This document shows, one piece after another, positions 33,311 through 42,275 of a DNA stretch of 44,728 nt. The stretch's first letter is position 1. The number at the start of each line of letters is the position of its first letter. The notes beneath the pieces were generated by a model that had not been told where the DNA came from, made no database searches, and worked only from the letters and a program-made list of their open reading frames with translations. Source of the stretch: Methanomicrobia archaeon (GTDB lineage: Archaea > Halobacteriota > Syntropharchaeia > Alkanophagales > Methanospirareceae); NCBI GenBank assembly GCA_016930255.1, contig JAFGHB010000035.1, forward strand, positions 1-44,728, read 5' to 3'. A program made the translations under genes and the position numbers.

Positions 33311-36091
33311 ATGGAAAAGAGAAGGATTCATCTCGTTTTAGCATCTTTATGCGTGATTTTTGCGCTGGTATTGACGTTGGGTGTGGCGTCTGCGGAAGAA
33401 ACGCATGTAGTAAACAAAACCGCTGCTTGCGCTACCGGGGATTACTACTATACCTCGATTCAGGCTGCGGTTTGGAACGCAAGTGATGGGGACACTATCA
33501 TCGTCTGCCCTGAAGCGACCGCGTATCAGGAGAACGTGATGGTTAACAAATCAGTGACGATCCAGGCGGGATCAGCGCCGGTTGTTGACGCTATGGGCGG
33601 CACCGCGATCAACATCACGGCGGATAATGTCACCATCGACGGCTTCAACATCACCAACTGTAGCTACGGTATCAACTGCACCGCGCTCGGCTTCACCATC
33701 AAGAACAACACCATCAACGCCAGCGTCGATGGCATCCATCTGTATCTGCACGACATCGGCTGTGACTTGACGGGCACGGAATCGTATGCCATCGGGGATG
33801 CCACCATTTATAAGAACGTGATCAATGCCACGAATGACGGGATTTACCTCGATGCCCAGAACTGGAGCCGGAACGTGTCGGGCAATTCAACAGTCGACAT
33901 CGGCGCCTTTACGATCATTGACAATAACATCAACTGCAATTACGGCATACACGTTCCTCTACTGAAAAATATAGGCGATGAGATGCACGATAATGCTAAC
34001 TTCTCCTGGGGCGGCTTTATGGTGAATGACAATGTCATTACCAGCAGTGATGATAGCATGTTTTTCGAGGAGTTGGGGCGCTGGGGGTGTTATATGGACA
34101 ACTATTCAAACTTCACCATGGGCGACTTCATGATTAATAACAATAACCTTACCTCAAACACCGGCTACGGTATTCGTTTCTTTAAGGGATATGGGTATCC
34201 TACTGTACCATCGTTTAGAAACGTCGGCTCTCACATGAATGACTCTTCCTCGTTCGTCATGGGCAACCTCACCTTCAACGAGAACGAGATTGAGAGTTAC
34301 GCTGACGGCATCTCCCTTTGGGAGCTCAGTTATTTTGGCTATAGGATGAATTACTACGATGACGGCAGCGCCTCCTTTGTCATGGGCGATATCGAGTTCA
34401 ATGACAACGTCATCACCAGCATCGACGATGGCTACTACGGCCTCGATATAGGTAACATCGAAGAGTTCGGCTACGAGATGAACAGAGAGGGTGACGGCAA
34501 TGCCTCCTTCACTATGGGCAACCTCACCTTCAACGAGAACGAGATTAACAGCAGCTACGATGGCATCAACGTGGGCTCTATTCAAGATTTCGGCTACTAT
34601 ATGAATTACAAGGGTAACGGTAGTGCCTCTTTTGTCATGGGCGACCTCGAAATCAACGGCAACGTCATCAACACCAGAGATGATGAAAAAGGCATCTACT
34701 TATACGCGATCGCCAATTTCGGCTACAATATGAACTACAACGGTGACGGCAACGCCTCCTTTGTCATGGGCGACCTCGAAATCAACGGCAACACCATCAC
34801 CAGCATCGACGAGGGCATCTACATGGATTCGGAGATCTCTCAATTCGGCAACGATCTGTACAGTAATGCATCAGTCCGCATGGGGAATATCACACTCAAT
34901 GACAACAACATCACCAGCAACAGCAGCGACGGCATCCACACGTCTGGCGACTGGGATGATTTCGGCTATGGGATGCATGATAATGCTTCGTTTAGGATGA
35001 ATAATGTGGAACTCAGGAACAATACCATCAACGCGAGCGGCTATGGGGTATATCTATCCTATCCGCCATCCTATTTTGGAGCAGAGCTCTACGGCAACGC
35101 GTCAGTTAAAATGGGCAGCATCCTTTTCAACGAAAACCACATCACCAGCAGCGATGACGGTCTGTACGGTGACGATCCCCTGGGGCATTCTGGCTACCAA
35201 ATGGAAGACAACGCCTCCTTTGTCATGGGCAATGTCGAGTTCAGTAGTAACTGGATTGATTCGCAGAATGGAGATGGTATGTATTTCACTGGGATTCAAT
35301 ACTTTGGTTATGAAATGGACGACAATGCTTCGGCAATCATAGGCGATTTCCTCTTCAACGGTAATACGATAACCTGTAGCGGCAGCGGCATTTATGTCGC
35401 AGATTTCTATAATGTGGGTTGGTATCTGTATAACAGCTCAAACGTTACGGTCGGGAATATTACCTTCAACGATAACACCATTACGATAACGAGCAGCGAT
35501 AACGGCATTTACCTCTATGACTTCTATGACTTCGGGTATGGCAGCGATCCTACGGCATCCTTTTCCCTCGGCGAGTTACTGATTGACAATAACACAATCA
35601 GGAACGCCGAGTACGGCATCTATCTTAACGAGAGCGATAACTTCACCATCTCGAACAACACCATTAGCGATGGGAATGATGGGATCTACCTGGACCAATG
35701 TTTTAACACTACGATTGTATGGAACACGATCGTGAACAACACCGCAGTGGCTACGGGGGCGCATGTGGATGAGCTATCGACCTATAATAGACTGTCGATG
35801 AACTGCTTCATTGCGAACCAACCATATCAGGCAATTGACAACGGTACCAACAACACCTTCAGCAGCAACTTCTATTCAGACTACACCGGAACCGGACCGT
35901 ACCCGATCAATGGTACTGCAAATAATTCAGATAACAATCCATTGGACGAGTGCCCGGTGGGAGGAGCACCAGCACCAGCAGTACCCGAAAAACTGCCTGC
36001 CGTAACACCGTTAGGGCTCATCGCGCTGGTCAGTGTGCTTTCGGGTATCATTGCACTGAGCGGACGGAAAAGGGGTAAGAACGAGGAGTAG
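33311..36091 (+). CDS. Repeat-rich beta-helix surface protein with VPXXXP-type archaeosortase signal
   Basis: 926 aa. Signal peptide about 1-27 (ends GVASA), a PbH1/NosD-like right-handed beta-helix start (IQAAVWNASDGDTIIVCP..., ITADNVTIDGFNITN), then about 16 copies of a 42-60-residue unit of the form FVMGDLEINGNxITSxDDGIYL...FGYxM, ending in shorter coils (DNFTISNNTISDGNDGIYL). The C terminus VPEKLPAVTPLG plus hydrophobic helix and RKRGKNEE matches the VPXXXP-CTERM pattern cut by archaeosortase B-type enzymes, so it is probably anchored at the cell surface. Asn-x-Ser/Thr sites are very abundant. Start at ATG 33311 has GGTGG six bases upstream; the frame is open to 33056 but overlaps ilvD. 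A T-run (36113-36118) follows the stop. Confidence 0.88.
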   Translation: MEKRRIHLVLASLCVIFALVLTLGVASAEETHVVNKTAACATGDYYYTSIQAAVWNASDGDTIIVCPEATAYQENVMVNKSVTIQAGSAPVVDAMGGTAINITADNVTIDGFNITNCSYGINCTALGFTIKNNTINASVDGIHLYLHDIGCDLTGTESYAIGDATIYKNVINATNDGIYLDAQNWSRNVSGNSTVDIGAFTIIDNNINCNYGIHVPLLKNIGDEMHDNANFSWGGFMVNDNVITSSDDSMFFEELGRWGCYMDNYSNFTMGDFMINNNNLTSNTGYGIRFFKGYGYPTVPSFRNVGSHMNDSSSFVMGNLTFNENEIESYADGISLWELSYFGYRMNYYDDGSASFVMGDIEFNDNVITSIDDGYYGLDIGNIEEFGYEMNREGDGNASFTMGNLTFNENEINSSYDGINVGSIQDFGYYMNYKGNGSASFVMGDLEINGNVINTRDDEKGIYLYAIANFGYNMNYNGDGNASFVMGDLEINGNTITSIDEGIYMDSEISQFGNDLYSNASVRMGNITLNDNNITSNSSDGIHTSGDWDDFGYGMHDNASFRMNNVELRNNTINASGYGVYLSYPPSYFGAELYGNASVKMGSILFNENHITSSDDGLYGDDPLGHSGYQMEDNASFVMGNVEFSSNWIDSQNGDGMYFTGIQYFGYEMDDNASAIIGDFLFNGNTITCSGSGIYVADFYNVGWYLYNSSNVTVGNITFNDNTITITSSDNGIYLYDFYDFGYGSDPTASFSLGELLIDNNTIRNAEYGIYLNESDNFTISNNTISDGNDGIYLDQCFNTTIVWNTIVNNTAVATGAHVDELSTYNRLSMNCFIANQPYQAIDNGTNNTFSSNFYSDYTGTGPYPINGTANNSDNNPLDECPVGGAPAPAVPEKLPAVTPLGLIALVSVLSGIIALSGRKRGKNEE

Positions 36092-36144
36092 CTAGCGTAA
36101 GCATTCCTCCTGTTTTTTCTGTTCTAAATCTGCCGCTGCCAGTT

Positions 36145-36789
36145 TCACTCAGGGATGATTAACCCTGTACAGCGCCAGTTGATCTCAGCCGTGCGCGTGT
36201 CCTCAGAGACGACGCAAGCCGGATTGCAGCCCTCATGCGGAGTGAAAGGCTCGAGGTCGATCCACCACGTGCGTGTGTATTCGTTGTAGACGTAGGTATC
36301 GGTAAGCGTTCCTTCCTGTACGCACGTGCTGTTCTCCGCGATTGCGCGCGCCGCTTCGTACGTCAGCGGCTCAAGACCGCCCTGCGCTTCTGTCGTGTTT
36401 ACATAGTCAGAAACGAGCGTTTGTGTGAGCATGTCCCACTGTCCGTCAAGTACGGCACCGGTTATCGTACCGTTGATTACCGTTACCTCCGCGTGATGCG
36501 GCGTGATCACCTGCGCGAGCACCTGCCCCGTCCGGTCGCCGTAGCCCGCATGCAGCGACTTGAAATCGAACGTGAACATCCAGCAGTACGGGCAGCGCAG
36601 GACAATCGTCTGGTTATAGCTCAAGTCAAAGCCGTCGAACTGGTACGTCGACGAGTTCTCGACAAACGTTCGCGCGAGCTCCTTGCTTTTCGCTTCCGTG
36701 ACCTCAACGTCTGTTTCTGGGGTTATGCAGCCCGCGGTGACGAATGTTCCGATAATAACCAAGACAATTACTAGCTGCGTGCGCTTCAT
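36145..36789 (-). CDS. Lipoprotein of unknown function
   Basis: 214 aa from ATG 36789 (MKRTQLVIVLVIIGTFVTAGC), giving a signal peptide with a lipobox ending at Cys21. The mature part has two halves, TFVENSSTYQFDGFDL... with CPYC, and a second about residue 140 onward, AARAIAENSTCVQEGTLTDTYVYNEYTRTWWIDLEPF, the latter resembling PepSY-like folds. Four or more cysteines (CPYC, CNPAC, WRC) may form disulfides. The frame is open upstream to 36843, but that extension is not needed. Divergent from the winged-helix gene. Convergent with the beta-helix gene. Confidence 0.75.
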   Translation of the reverse strand: MKRTQLVIVLVIIGTFVTAGCITPETDVEVTEAKSKELARTFVENSSTYQFDGFDLSYNQTIVLRCPYCWMFTFDFKSLHAGYGDRTGQVLAQVITPHHAEVTVINGTITGAVLDGQWDMLTQTLVSDYVNTTEAQGGLEPLTYEAARAIAENSTCVQEGTLTDTYVYNEYTRTWWIDLEPFTPHEGCNPACVVSEDTRTAEINWRCTGLIIPE

Positions 36790-36922
36790 ATACCTACGAT
36801 CCCCCTCTCTTCCAGTTTTTGCTACTATTTTTGTTGTGTCCACATTTAAAAGCTTTGGTAAGCTACAAATGAGATCGAAGTTATAGCGAGGTTTAAAAGC
36901 AGAAAGAACAAACTTAGAGTCG

Positions 36923-37615
36923 ATGCTTCAGAATACGAGCGTGAAAGAGGACGATATGGCCGAGGACGCTGATACGGACGATGAGAAGCTGCTCATTCTG
37001 CCGTTGAACGATAGGAACTCGAAGAAGATCTCGCAGATCATTTCGAGTGATACCGCGCGCGATATTTTAGAGGCTATTGCTTCTGCGCCGCGATCAACAA
37101 CGGAGATAGCGGAGCAGCTCGGGATTCCGTTAACCACCGTGCAGTACAATCTGGAGAAGCTCAGCGATGCGGGGCTCGTGAAGGTCGCGCGGACGAAATA
37201 CAGCAAGAAGATGAAGCCGGTGAAGCTCTACACGCCGCAGCGGAAGCTCGTGGTCATCGTCCCGGAGCAGACGAGCAAGAGGGACGTTATCGCCACCTTG
37301 AAGCGGTATTTGGTGGTGGCAGCCGTTGCGGTGGTCGGCTCGGGCGCGATCGAACTTCTGGCGATGCGCAAGGGACGTCAGGCATGGGATACTGGCATTC
37401 AGTCGGTACCGGAAGCTGGAGGCGGTGGAGCCCCGATACCAGCGCCAGCATATGCACCGCTCCCAGCACCGTCGCCGGAGAAGACATTTGGTGCAGTTCC
37501 GGGGTTTGACTTCTTCGCCCATCCCGGGCTGTGGTTCCTCTTCGGATGCCTGTTCGTCATACTGGTGATGGTCCTTCTGGACTATCGCGGTAGAAAACGG
37601 CATAAAAGAGCTTAA
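36923..37615 (+). CDS. Membrane-anchored ArsR-like winged-helix regulator
   Basis: 230 aa. Residues about 33-110 form a winged-helix DNA-binding domain (DTARDILEAIASAPRSTTEIAEQLGIPLTTVQYNLEKLSDAGLV, then YSKKMKPVKLYTP). A TM helix follows at about 127-145 (YLVVAAVAVVGSGAIELLAM), a Pro/Ala-rich linker (PAPAYAPLPAPSPE) and a second TM at about 197-219. So the DNA-binding part is cytoplasmic and the linker probably outside. TTTAAAAG at 36892-36899 sits about 27 bases before ATG 36923 (leaderless); ATG 36956 with AGAGG upstream is the alternative. It could sense envelope state and control neighbouring surface genes, by inference. Confidence 0.82.
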   Translation: MLQNTSVKEDDMAEDADTDDEKLLILPLNDRNSKKISQIISSDTARDILEAIASAPRSTTEIAEQLGIPLTTVQYNLEKLSDAGLVKVARTKYSKKMKPVKLYTPQRKLVVIVPEQTSKRDVIATLKRYLVVAAVAVVGSGAIELLAMRKGRQAWDTGIQSVPEAGGGGAPIPAPAYAPLPAPSPEKTFGAVPGFDFFAHPGLWFLFGCLFVILVMVLLDYRGRKRHKRA

Positions 37616-37635
37616 ACTGATTTTTAGGTGTTCTT

Positions 37636-37661
37636 ATAGCTACGAATCGACTCGTAGCTAT
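37636..37661. repeat. Perfect 10-bp inverted repeat
   Basis: ATAGCTACGA and TCGTAGCTAT flank a 6-base spacer, 20 bases after the stop of the winged-helix gene. No T-run follows. It may be an RNA hairpin ending that transcript or a dyad operator for the regulator before the SIMPL gene at 37768. Confidence 0.7.
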
Positions 37662-37746
37662 GGAAACTGGTTTATAGCCCTGACATCAACGTTGTGTAAG
37701 CGAGAAGGCAAAGAAGAAAGAGGCACTTTACAATCATTAAAAAATT

Positions 37747-37771
37747 AGGAGGTGAGATGAGCAGAAGATGA
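37747..37771 (+). promoter_or_regulatory. Strong Shine-Dalgarno with four-codon leader ORF overlapping the SIMPL start
   Basis: AGGAGGTGA (37747-37755) is a full anti-16S match. It is correctly spaced for ATG 37757, which opens a micro-ORF (M-S-R-R-stop) whose TGA overlaps the SIMPL start as ATGA (37768-37771). The same SD is 15 bases from that ATG. Termination-reinitiation is possible. Confidence 0.5.
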
Positions 37772-38514
37772 AGAAACTATGGACGATAAGCGTACTAGCA
37801 GTGGTAGCGGTATGCCTGGCTACGGTTGGCTGTTTAGAGAACATTACCGAGGTAAGCGCGGTGAATGGCGAGGGCAATACCACCATCGCGGTTTCCGGAA
37901 CTGGCATCCTAGAGGTAGCGCCGGATAAGGCGACGGTATCGCTTGGCGTGGAGACACAATCGGGTAACGTCACGGAAGCACTGGCGCAGAACTCGGAGAA
38001 GATGGACGCGGTGATTGCGGCCTTGAAACGGCAGGGCGTGCCGAAGGACAGCATCGAAACGAGTTACTTCAGTATCTATCCGGTCAAGGATTACGAGAAA
38101 CCCGTAGAGGGGATCGTTAGTTACCGTGTAACGAATGCGATAACTGTTGAACTGAGCGATCTGGACACGGTGGGGGGCGTTATTGATACGGCCATCACGG
38201 CGGGCGCGAACAGAGTGACGAACGTGGAGTTCGGCTTGACGGACGCGAAGGAGCAGGAGCTGAGGCAAGAAGCGCTGAGAGAGGCCTGTACGGATGCGCG
38301 GACAAAAGCCGATGCGATCGCGGGTGGCCTGAGTCTGAAGATCATCGGCGTAGCCACAGCACGGGAAGGGGGCGTCTATACCTACCCATATCGCGCTGGC
38401 GGCTACGACGAGGCTGCCATGTATGCCGGATCAGCAATGGCCGTACCCACCCCAATCGAGCCGGAAGACGTTTCAGTCAGCGCGACCATCCAAGTCGAAT
38501 ACAGATGCCTCTGA
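37768..38514 (+). CDS. SIMPL (DUF541) domain lipoprotein
   Basis: 248 aa. Signal peptide with lipobox ending ATVGC (Cys22). The rest is a SIMPL/DUF541 domain: ISVSGTG-like TIAVSGTGILEVAPDKATVSLGV, EALAQNSEKMDAVIAALKRQGVPKDSIETSYFSIYP, FGLTDAKEQELRQEALREACTDARTKADAIA and the closing strand VSVSATIQVEYRCL. Such periplasmic/surface proteins form channels or rings in bacteria (BP26) and their role in archaea is unclear. A proper terminator-like structure follows. Confidence 0.88.
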   Translation: MKKLWTISVLAVVAVCLATVGCLENITEVSAVNGEGNTTIAVSGTGILEVAPDKATVSLGVETQSGNVTEALAQNSEKMDAVIAALKRQGVPKDSIETSYFSIYPVKDYEKPVEGIVSYRVTNAITVELSDLDTVGGVIDTAITAGANRVTNVEFGLTDAKEQELRQEALREACTDARTKADAIAGGLSLKIIGVATAREGGVYTYPYRAGGYDEAAMYAGSAMAVPTPIEPEDVSVSATIQVEYRCL

Positions 38515-38577
38515 GGCTCACGGCACTCATGGCGGTATTGCGAAAACTGAATGAACGTTTGAAGCGATAAAAAGTGG

Positions 38578-38630
38578 GCGTAGCCGCGTACCGTACGTAC
38601 GCGAGCAAGCTACGCTCTGCTTCCTTTTTA
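38578..38630 (+). terminator. Nested hairpin with T-run after the SIMPL gene
   Basis: Outer arms GCGTAGC (38578-38584) and GCTACGC (38609-38615) enclose inner arms CGCGTAC (38585-38591) and GTACGCG (38597-38603); TTCCTTTTT follows at 38621. This is terminator-like for the plus-strand gene ending at 38514. The minus-strand gene that ends at 38681 reads into the same structure. Confidence 0.55.
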
Positions 38631-38680
38631 CGGGTTCTGCTTAAACGGTGAGCACGTTTCTGCGGTGCGCGTCACAAAGC

Positions 38681-38989
38681 TTACAGACCCTTCCATGCCT
38701 CCTGTTCCATTTTCAGGAACTGCTGGAGCGCTTCGGGATCCATAATGACAACCTCGAACGCGACCTCGGCACCCAGCTTCTCCAGAGGCTCCCGTAACGA
38801 GTTCATGAGCATCTGCCGGACCTGCACAGGCACACCAAGGAACGGCAGCGCCAGCGTGATCGTTACCTTATTCCCGTCGACCTTCACGTCCTTTGCAATG
38901 CCGAGATCGACCAGCGTCCGTTTAATTGCAGGATGTTTGACCGGCGCGATCGCTGCACGAGCATTCTCTTCCGTTACTGTTTCAGCCAT
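38681..38989 (-). CDS. MIP18/DUF59-like iron-sulfur assembly protein
   Basis: 102 aa. The pattern VKHPAIKRTLVDLGIAKDVKVDGNKVTITLALPFLGVP, then SLREPLEKLGAEVAFEV and a closing WKGL matches the DUF59/MIP18 fold (SufT/PaaD-like, also the N terminus of Mrp/ApbC proteins), linked to Fe-S cluster carrier work. The frame extends upstream to a GTG at 39013, but the AGGAGG ribosome binding site lies within that extension, so ATG 38989 is the start. The usual Cys of some members is absent. Confidence 0.82.
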   Translation of the reverse strand: MAETVTEENARAAIAPVKHPAIKRTLVDLGIAKDVKVDGNKVTITLALPFLGVPVQVRQMLMNSLREPLEKLGAEVAFEVVIMDPEALQQFLKMEQEAWKGL

Positions 38990-39105
38990 GTTTTTCTTCT
39001 CCCTCCTCTTCACTTCGTTTCTTACTACCTTCGGTCATACAAAGGTGACATAGAACATAAACGTTGGCTCATCTCACCGGGCGATTCGAGGTGTGAGCAT
39101 GATCT

Positions 39106-39627
39106 TCATTTGGCTCCTTTACGTGCCCCTTGCGCCTTCGCCCAGTAGGACGCGGCCTGTTCCCGTATGCTCGCGATCTCGTCAACGGCGAGACTGCGGA
39201 CGACACGACCGGGACTCCCGAAGATCATGCTCCCGGGCGGAAAGCTCTTACCCTCGGTGAGCAATGTTCCGGCACCGACAATGCAGCCCTCACTCAACGT
39301 AACGTCGTTCATAATGATCGAGCCCATGCCCACCATACAGCCGTCACCGATCGTGCAGCCGTGGACGATGGCGCCATGACCTACCAAGCAGTATTCGCCT
39401 ATCCGCGTGACGTGCTCATGCTCGGCATGCACGACGCAGTTATCCTGGATATTCGTCCACGAGCCGATATGAATCGCCGTGGGATCGCCTCGAAGCACGG
39501 CGTTAGGCCATACGCTGACATGGTCGCCCAGCTCCACGTTTCCGATCACCACACTTGCAGGATCGATGTAGACCGGCTCGGCTAGTTTAGGGTAATAGCT
39601 TCCAAAGCGTCTTATAGTGTCCGTCAC
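39106..39627 (-). CDS. Gamma-carbonic anhydrase-like hexapeptide-repeat protein
   Basis: 173 aa left-handed beta-helix trimer protein of the gamma-CA/YrdA family: VIGNVELGDHVSVWPNAVLRGDPTAIHIGSWTNIQDNCVVH, with His ligands in CVVH and GHGAIVHG for a Zn/Fe site between subunits. Start codon is GTG at 39627 with GGGTGGACGG upstream. Could hydrate CO2 or be a related acyltransferase-like member; the family is often only loosely active. Confidence 0.88.
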   Translation of the reverse strand: MTDTIRRFGSYYPKLAEPVYIDPASVVIGNVELGDHVSVWPNAVLRGDPTAIHIGSWTNIQDNCVVHAEHEHVTRIGEYCLVGHGAIVHGCTIGDGCMVGMGSIIMNDVTLSEGCIVGAGTLLTEGKSFPPGSMIFGSPGRVVRSLAVDEIASIREQAASYWAKAQGARKGAK

Positions 39628-39712
39628 GTCCGTCCACCCATCACCCCCGTTTTTTAGCGTAGATACAACACACGTATAGAAAGAAGGAAGCCACTTATCA
39701 TATTTTTACTTT

Positions 39713-40183
39713 TCAGTACCTGCACATGCCCAGCCCGTGCTTCTCGAAGTACCGCTGATGGTACTCTTCCGCACGCCAGAACGTCGTTGCAGGCACGATT
39801 TCCGTTACGATTTTACGTTTGTATGTGCCTGAGTTCTGCAGTCGTTCCTTCGATAATCGCGCCGTTTTTTCTTGTTCCGGGATATGGTAGAAGATAACGG
39901 AGCGGTACTGGGTGCCGACATCAGGCCCCTGGCGGTTCAATACAGAGGGGTCGTGGATACGCCAGAAGACATTCAGCAGCTCGTCATATGAGACAACGGA
40001 AGGATCGTAGACGACTTCCACAACTTCCGCGTGGCCGGTCGTATCGGTACAGACATCCTTGTAGGTCGGGTTCTCGAACGTGCCGCCCATATACCCAACC
40101 GTCGTTTCAAGAACACCCTTCACGCAGCGAAAGTGGGATTCCACGCCCCAGAAGCAGCCTGCACCAAAGGTCGCTTTTTGCAT
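39713..40183 (-). CDS. msrA: Peptide methionine-S-sulfoxide reductase
   Basis: 156 aa, compact form of Msr[13 protein letters not shown] carries the catalytic Cys; [51 protein letters not shown] and [13 protein letters not shown] follow in order, the family signature set. A Cys near the end (GMCRY) may be the resolving one. GGAGGATGATAAG precedes the ATG. Repairs oxidised Met in the cytoplasm. Upstream TATA TTTATACTTATATC lies about 95 bases from the start. Confidence 0.95.
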   Translation of the reverse strand: MQKATFGAGCFWGVESHFRCVKGVLETTVGYMGGTFENPTYKDVCTDTTGHAEVVEVVYDPSVVSYDELLNVFWRIHDPSVLNRQGPDVGTQYRSVIFYHIPEQEKTARLSKERLQNSGTYKRKIVTEIVPATTFWRAEEYHQRYFEKHGLGMCRY

Positions 40184-40544
40184 CTTATCATCCTCCGTTC
40201 AACCCGGAACACTGATCATGAGATTTGTTCACGGTTAAACAATCACCCGATAACTAATTGTAGTACGGGACCGATATAAGTATAAACTCAATGTAAAGTT
40301 AAAAATATGAGAACAGTCTCCGGTCCTGCGCGTACGGTTCAATACCAGCGTTATCCCATCCATGCTCATCCTCGCGGAGATCTCAAAGTGTATATCCGCG
40401 GAAATCAAAGAGTTTTCTGAATAGGGGAGAGAGCTTCAGTCGAGGCATAGTTTCATCAAATAACTTATCTCGCTGTAGTTTTATCTCCTTTGTTCATTCC
40501 TAAAGTTAGAGAAGAACCATAAAAAGATTGGTGTTAAAACGATC
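40184..40544. other. Intergenic region between msrA and the PPC gene
   Basis: 360 bases without a convincing gene. It holds the msrA promoter (minus-strand TATA near 40273-40286) and the 3' flank of the PPC-domain gene. No tRNA-like or strong repeat structure was found. The part near 40310-40440 is GC-richer and has short dyads around GGAGATC / CGCGGA with no clear function. Confidence 0.4.
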
Positions 40545-40988
40545 TCACGGCTCCAGCAGCTCAAATCCTAATTGATCATCCAGCACCCGGCGTGCACTCG
40601 AATCAGCCAGTTCAAAGAGGACAACCTCAAGAATATGCCAGACCTTCACGCCGCGGCGCACACAACCCGTTACCGCTCTGTCATTCCGACCGCCGGCGAT
40701 GTGCATGTGCAGCACGGGCTTACCATCTTTATCGGGGAAGATCGTGCCCACGCCTGCGATTTCGTGGACGTCGTCTAAGATGTGCTCCATCGGCGTGATG
40801 ACTTCACTCCGGCCGTGCTCAGGCCCTACGACGAGCGTGCTGCCTTCGTCTGCGCCGCCAACTGCGATAACAGCAGCTGCGTTAATCGAGTGCTCGATAG
40901 CGAAGGCTTCGATCGTCTCATGCAGGACCTCTCCGTCTTCCAGGCGCAGGATAAAGGTGCGGCCCTGGTTTGCCTCAGAGTATTTCAT
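40545..40988 (-). CDS. PPC/DUF296-domain protein
   Basis: 147 aa, one complete PPC (plants-and-prokaryotes conserved) domain: RTFILRLEDGEVLHETIEAFAIEHSINAA, VGGADEGSTLVVG, PVLHMHIAGGRNDRAVTGCV and VWHILEVVLFEL. The His pair in LHMHI and the trimeric fold suggest a metal-binding small molecule or DNA contact; some family members bind AT-rich DNA with an added AT-hook, which is lacking here. No Shine-Dalgarno; TATA-like TAGATATTTAAC sits about 35 bases upstream. Confidence 0.88.
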   Translation of the reverse strand: MKYSEANQGRTFILRLEDGEVLHETIEAFAIEHSINAAAVIAVGGADEGSTLVVGPEHGRSEVITPMEHILDDVHEIAGVGTIFPDKDGKPVLHMHIAGGRNDRAVTGCVRRGVKVWHILEVVLFELADSSARRVLDDQLGFELLEP

Positions 40989-41136
40989 TTGTCAGATAAT
41001 CTATGAATACCGCTGATAGTTAAATATCTAGGACTAGAGCTTTCAAGCAGGGCTACAAGCGTTTACGAAGAAACCGGAAGTTGGAGATCCATAGAAGGTG
41101 AACCGAGCAGCTAACATTTCACCTTGTTTCTCTTCA

Positions 41137-42275
41137 TCAATCAAGTTTACCATCATTAACAATATGCGCACCCTTAAAACCAATGTTCTCAAAGGACTTC
41201 AATATTCTTGGGCTAGCATTACGAGATGCTATGTAAATTTTGATTTTTTTATCTCCAATATTTCCAACTCTCGTCCAGATCCAATCATCTTCATCGGGCA
41301 TACTGTACCTAAAATGAAAAGAGATGTTGCCTTTTCTAATGCAAATGACGAATAAGCCATATTCCACTTACACAAATCATGTGCCAAATCGGAAAAGTAG
41401 GCTTTTGAATTCAATTCGGCTTTTAGATCGTCCGGCAAATAACCAATCATCCACGGTCTTTTTTCATTAATCTTATTTTGCTGGAGGTTATATCCCATAT
41501 CCGTCCAATCAAAAGTATCAAAATAATTATTTTCGTCCGTATAGTAAAGTTTATGAATTTTTTTGGCTGTATTTTGATTATCAGTTTCAAAAACAACATT
41601 GAGGCTGCCATGAGGCTTGATAAGTAAGTGTTCTGAATCAGCAGTCTTAGAACTTTTGTTAGTCAATAATGAATCAAATGAATACTTTACCTGCCTAACG
41701 TCTAAATTAAATTCATTTTCCCTATAAATCTCACTCACCAACAATTTTTCAAGTATAATATCATAGTTTAAAGAAATCCAAGTGAACCTCTCTCCCTTTG
41801 AGATTATGCTGTTCATGTTATCTACGACACTTTCCTTAAAATCGCCAATTTTGTTGAAATCATAGTGATATGCGATCATATTTTTTAATTCTAATTCTAA
41901 GACTACTGCTATACTATCTAGAATAGTTAATCCATCGTTCTTTATATATCTCTCATATTCTTCTATTACCTTAGTAATCATATTATTTAGTGATAGATAA
42001 TCCTCTCTTATCTGCTGATAGTAACCCATTAATGCTTTGGATAAAAAAGCAATATTCCCCCATATATAATTCAAATCTAATCGAATGGCAATGTTGCCGT
42101 TACATAGCGCCGAAAGAATTGGAAATAGCTCTCCGTTATTATTAACTGTTTCTTCAATAATATCTTCCGTTGAAGGCATAGGCTCTTTAAGAGCTGCTTT
42201 TTGAAAACCCGCCCCTACTAGGCAAACTGGGGAATCCCCTGGAATGGTATCCTTCCAGTCCATAGAAGGTCCCAT
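41137..42275 (-). pseudogene. SIR2-like protein gene interrupted by one frameshift
   Basis: Two overlapping frames join into one protein of about 379 aa. The first (42275 to about 41308) has the NAD-binding start CLVGAGFQKA, WISLNYDIILEKLL, LIKPHGSLN and LFILG; it then garbles. In the other frame the family ending resumes as YSMPDEDDWIWTRVGNI, IKIYIASRNASP and GAHIVNDGKLD, down to 41137. Restoring one base after ATTTTAGG (minus strand) near 41305-41311 mends it. SIR2-like domains of this kind deplete NAD in several antiphage systems. The AT-rich composition differs from flanking genes. A TATA-like GATATAAATG is about 28 bases before ATG 42275. Confidence 0.72.

Noticed and set aside
40310-40440. 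GC-richer patch that resembles a structured RNA
   Set aside because: No cloverleaf, no GGTTCRANYCC arm and no consistent long stem could be built, so no RNA gene is called.
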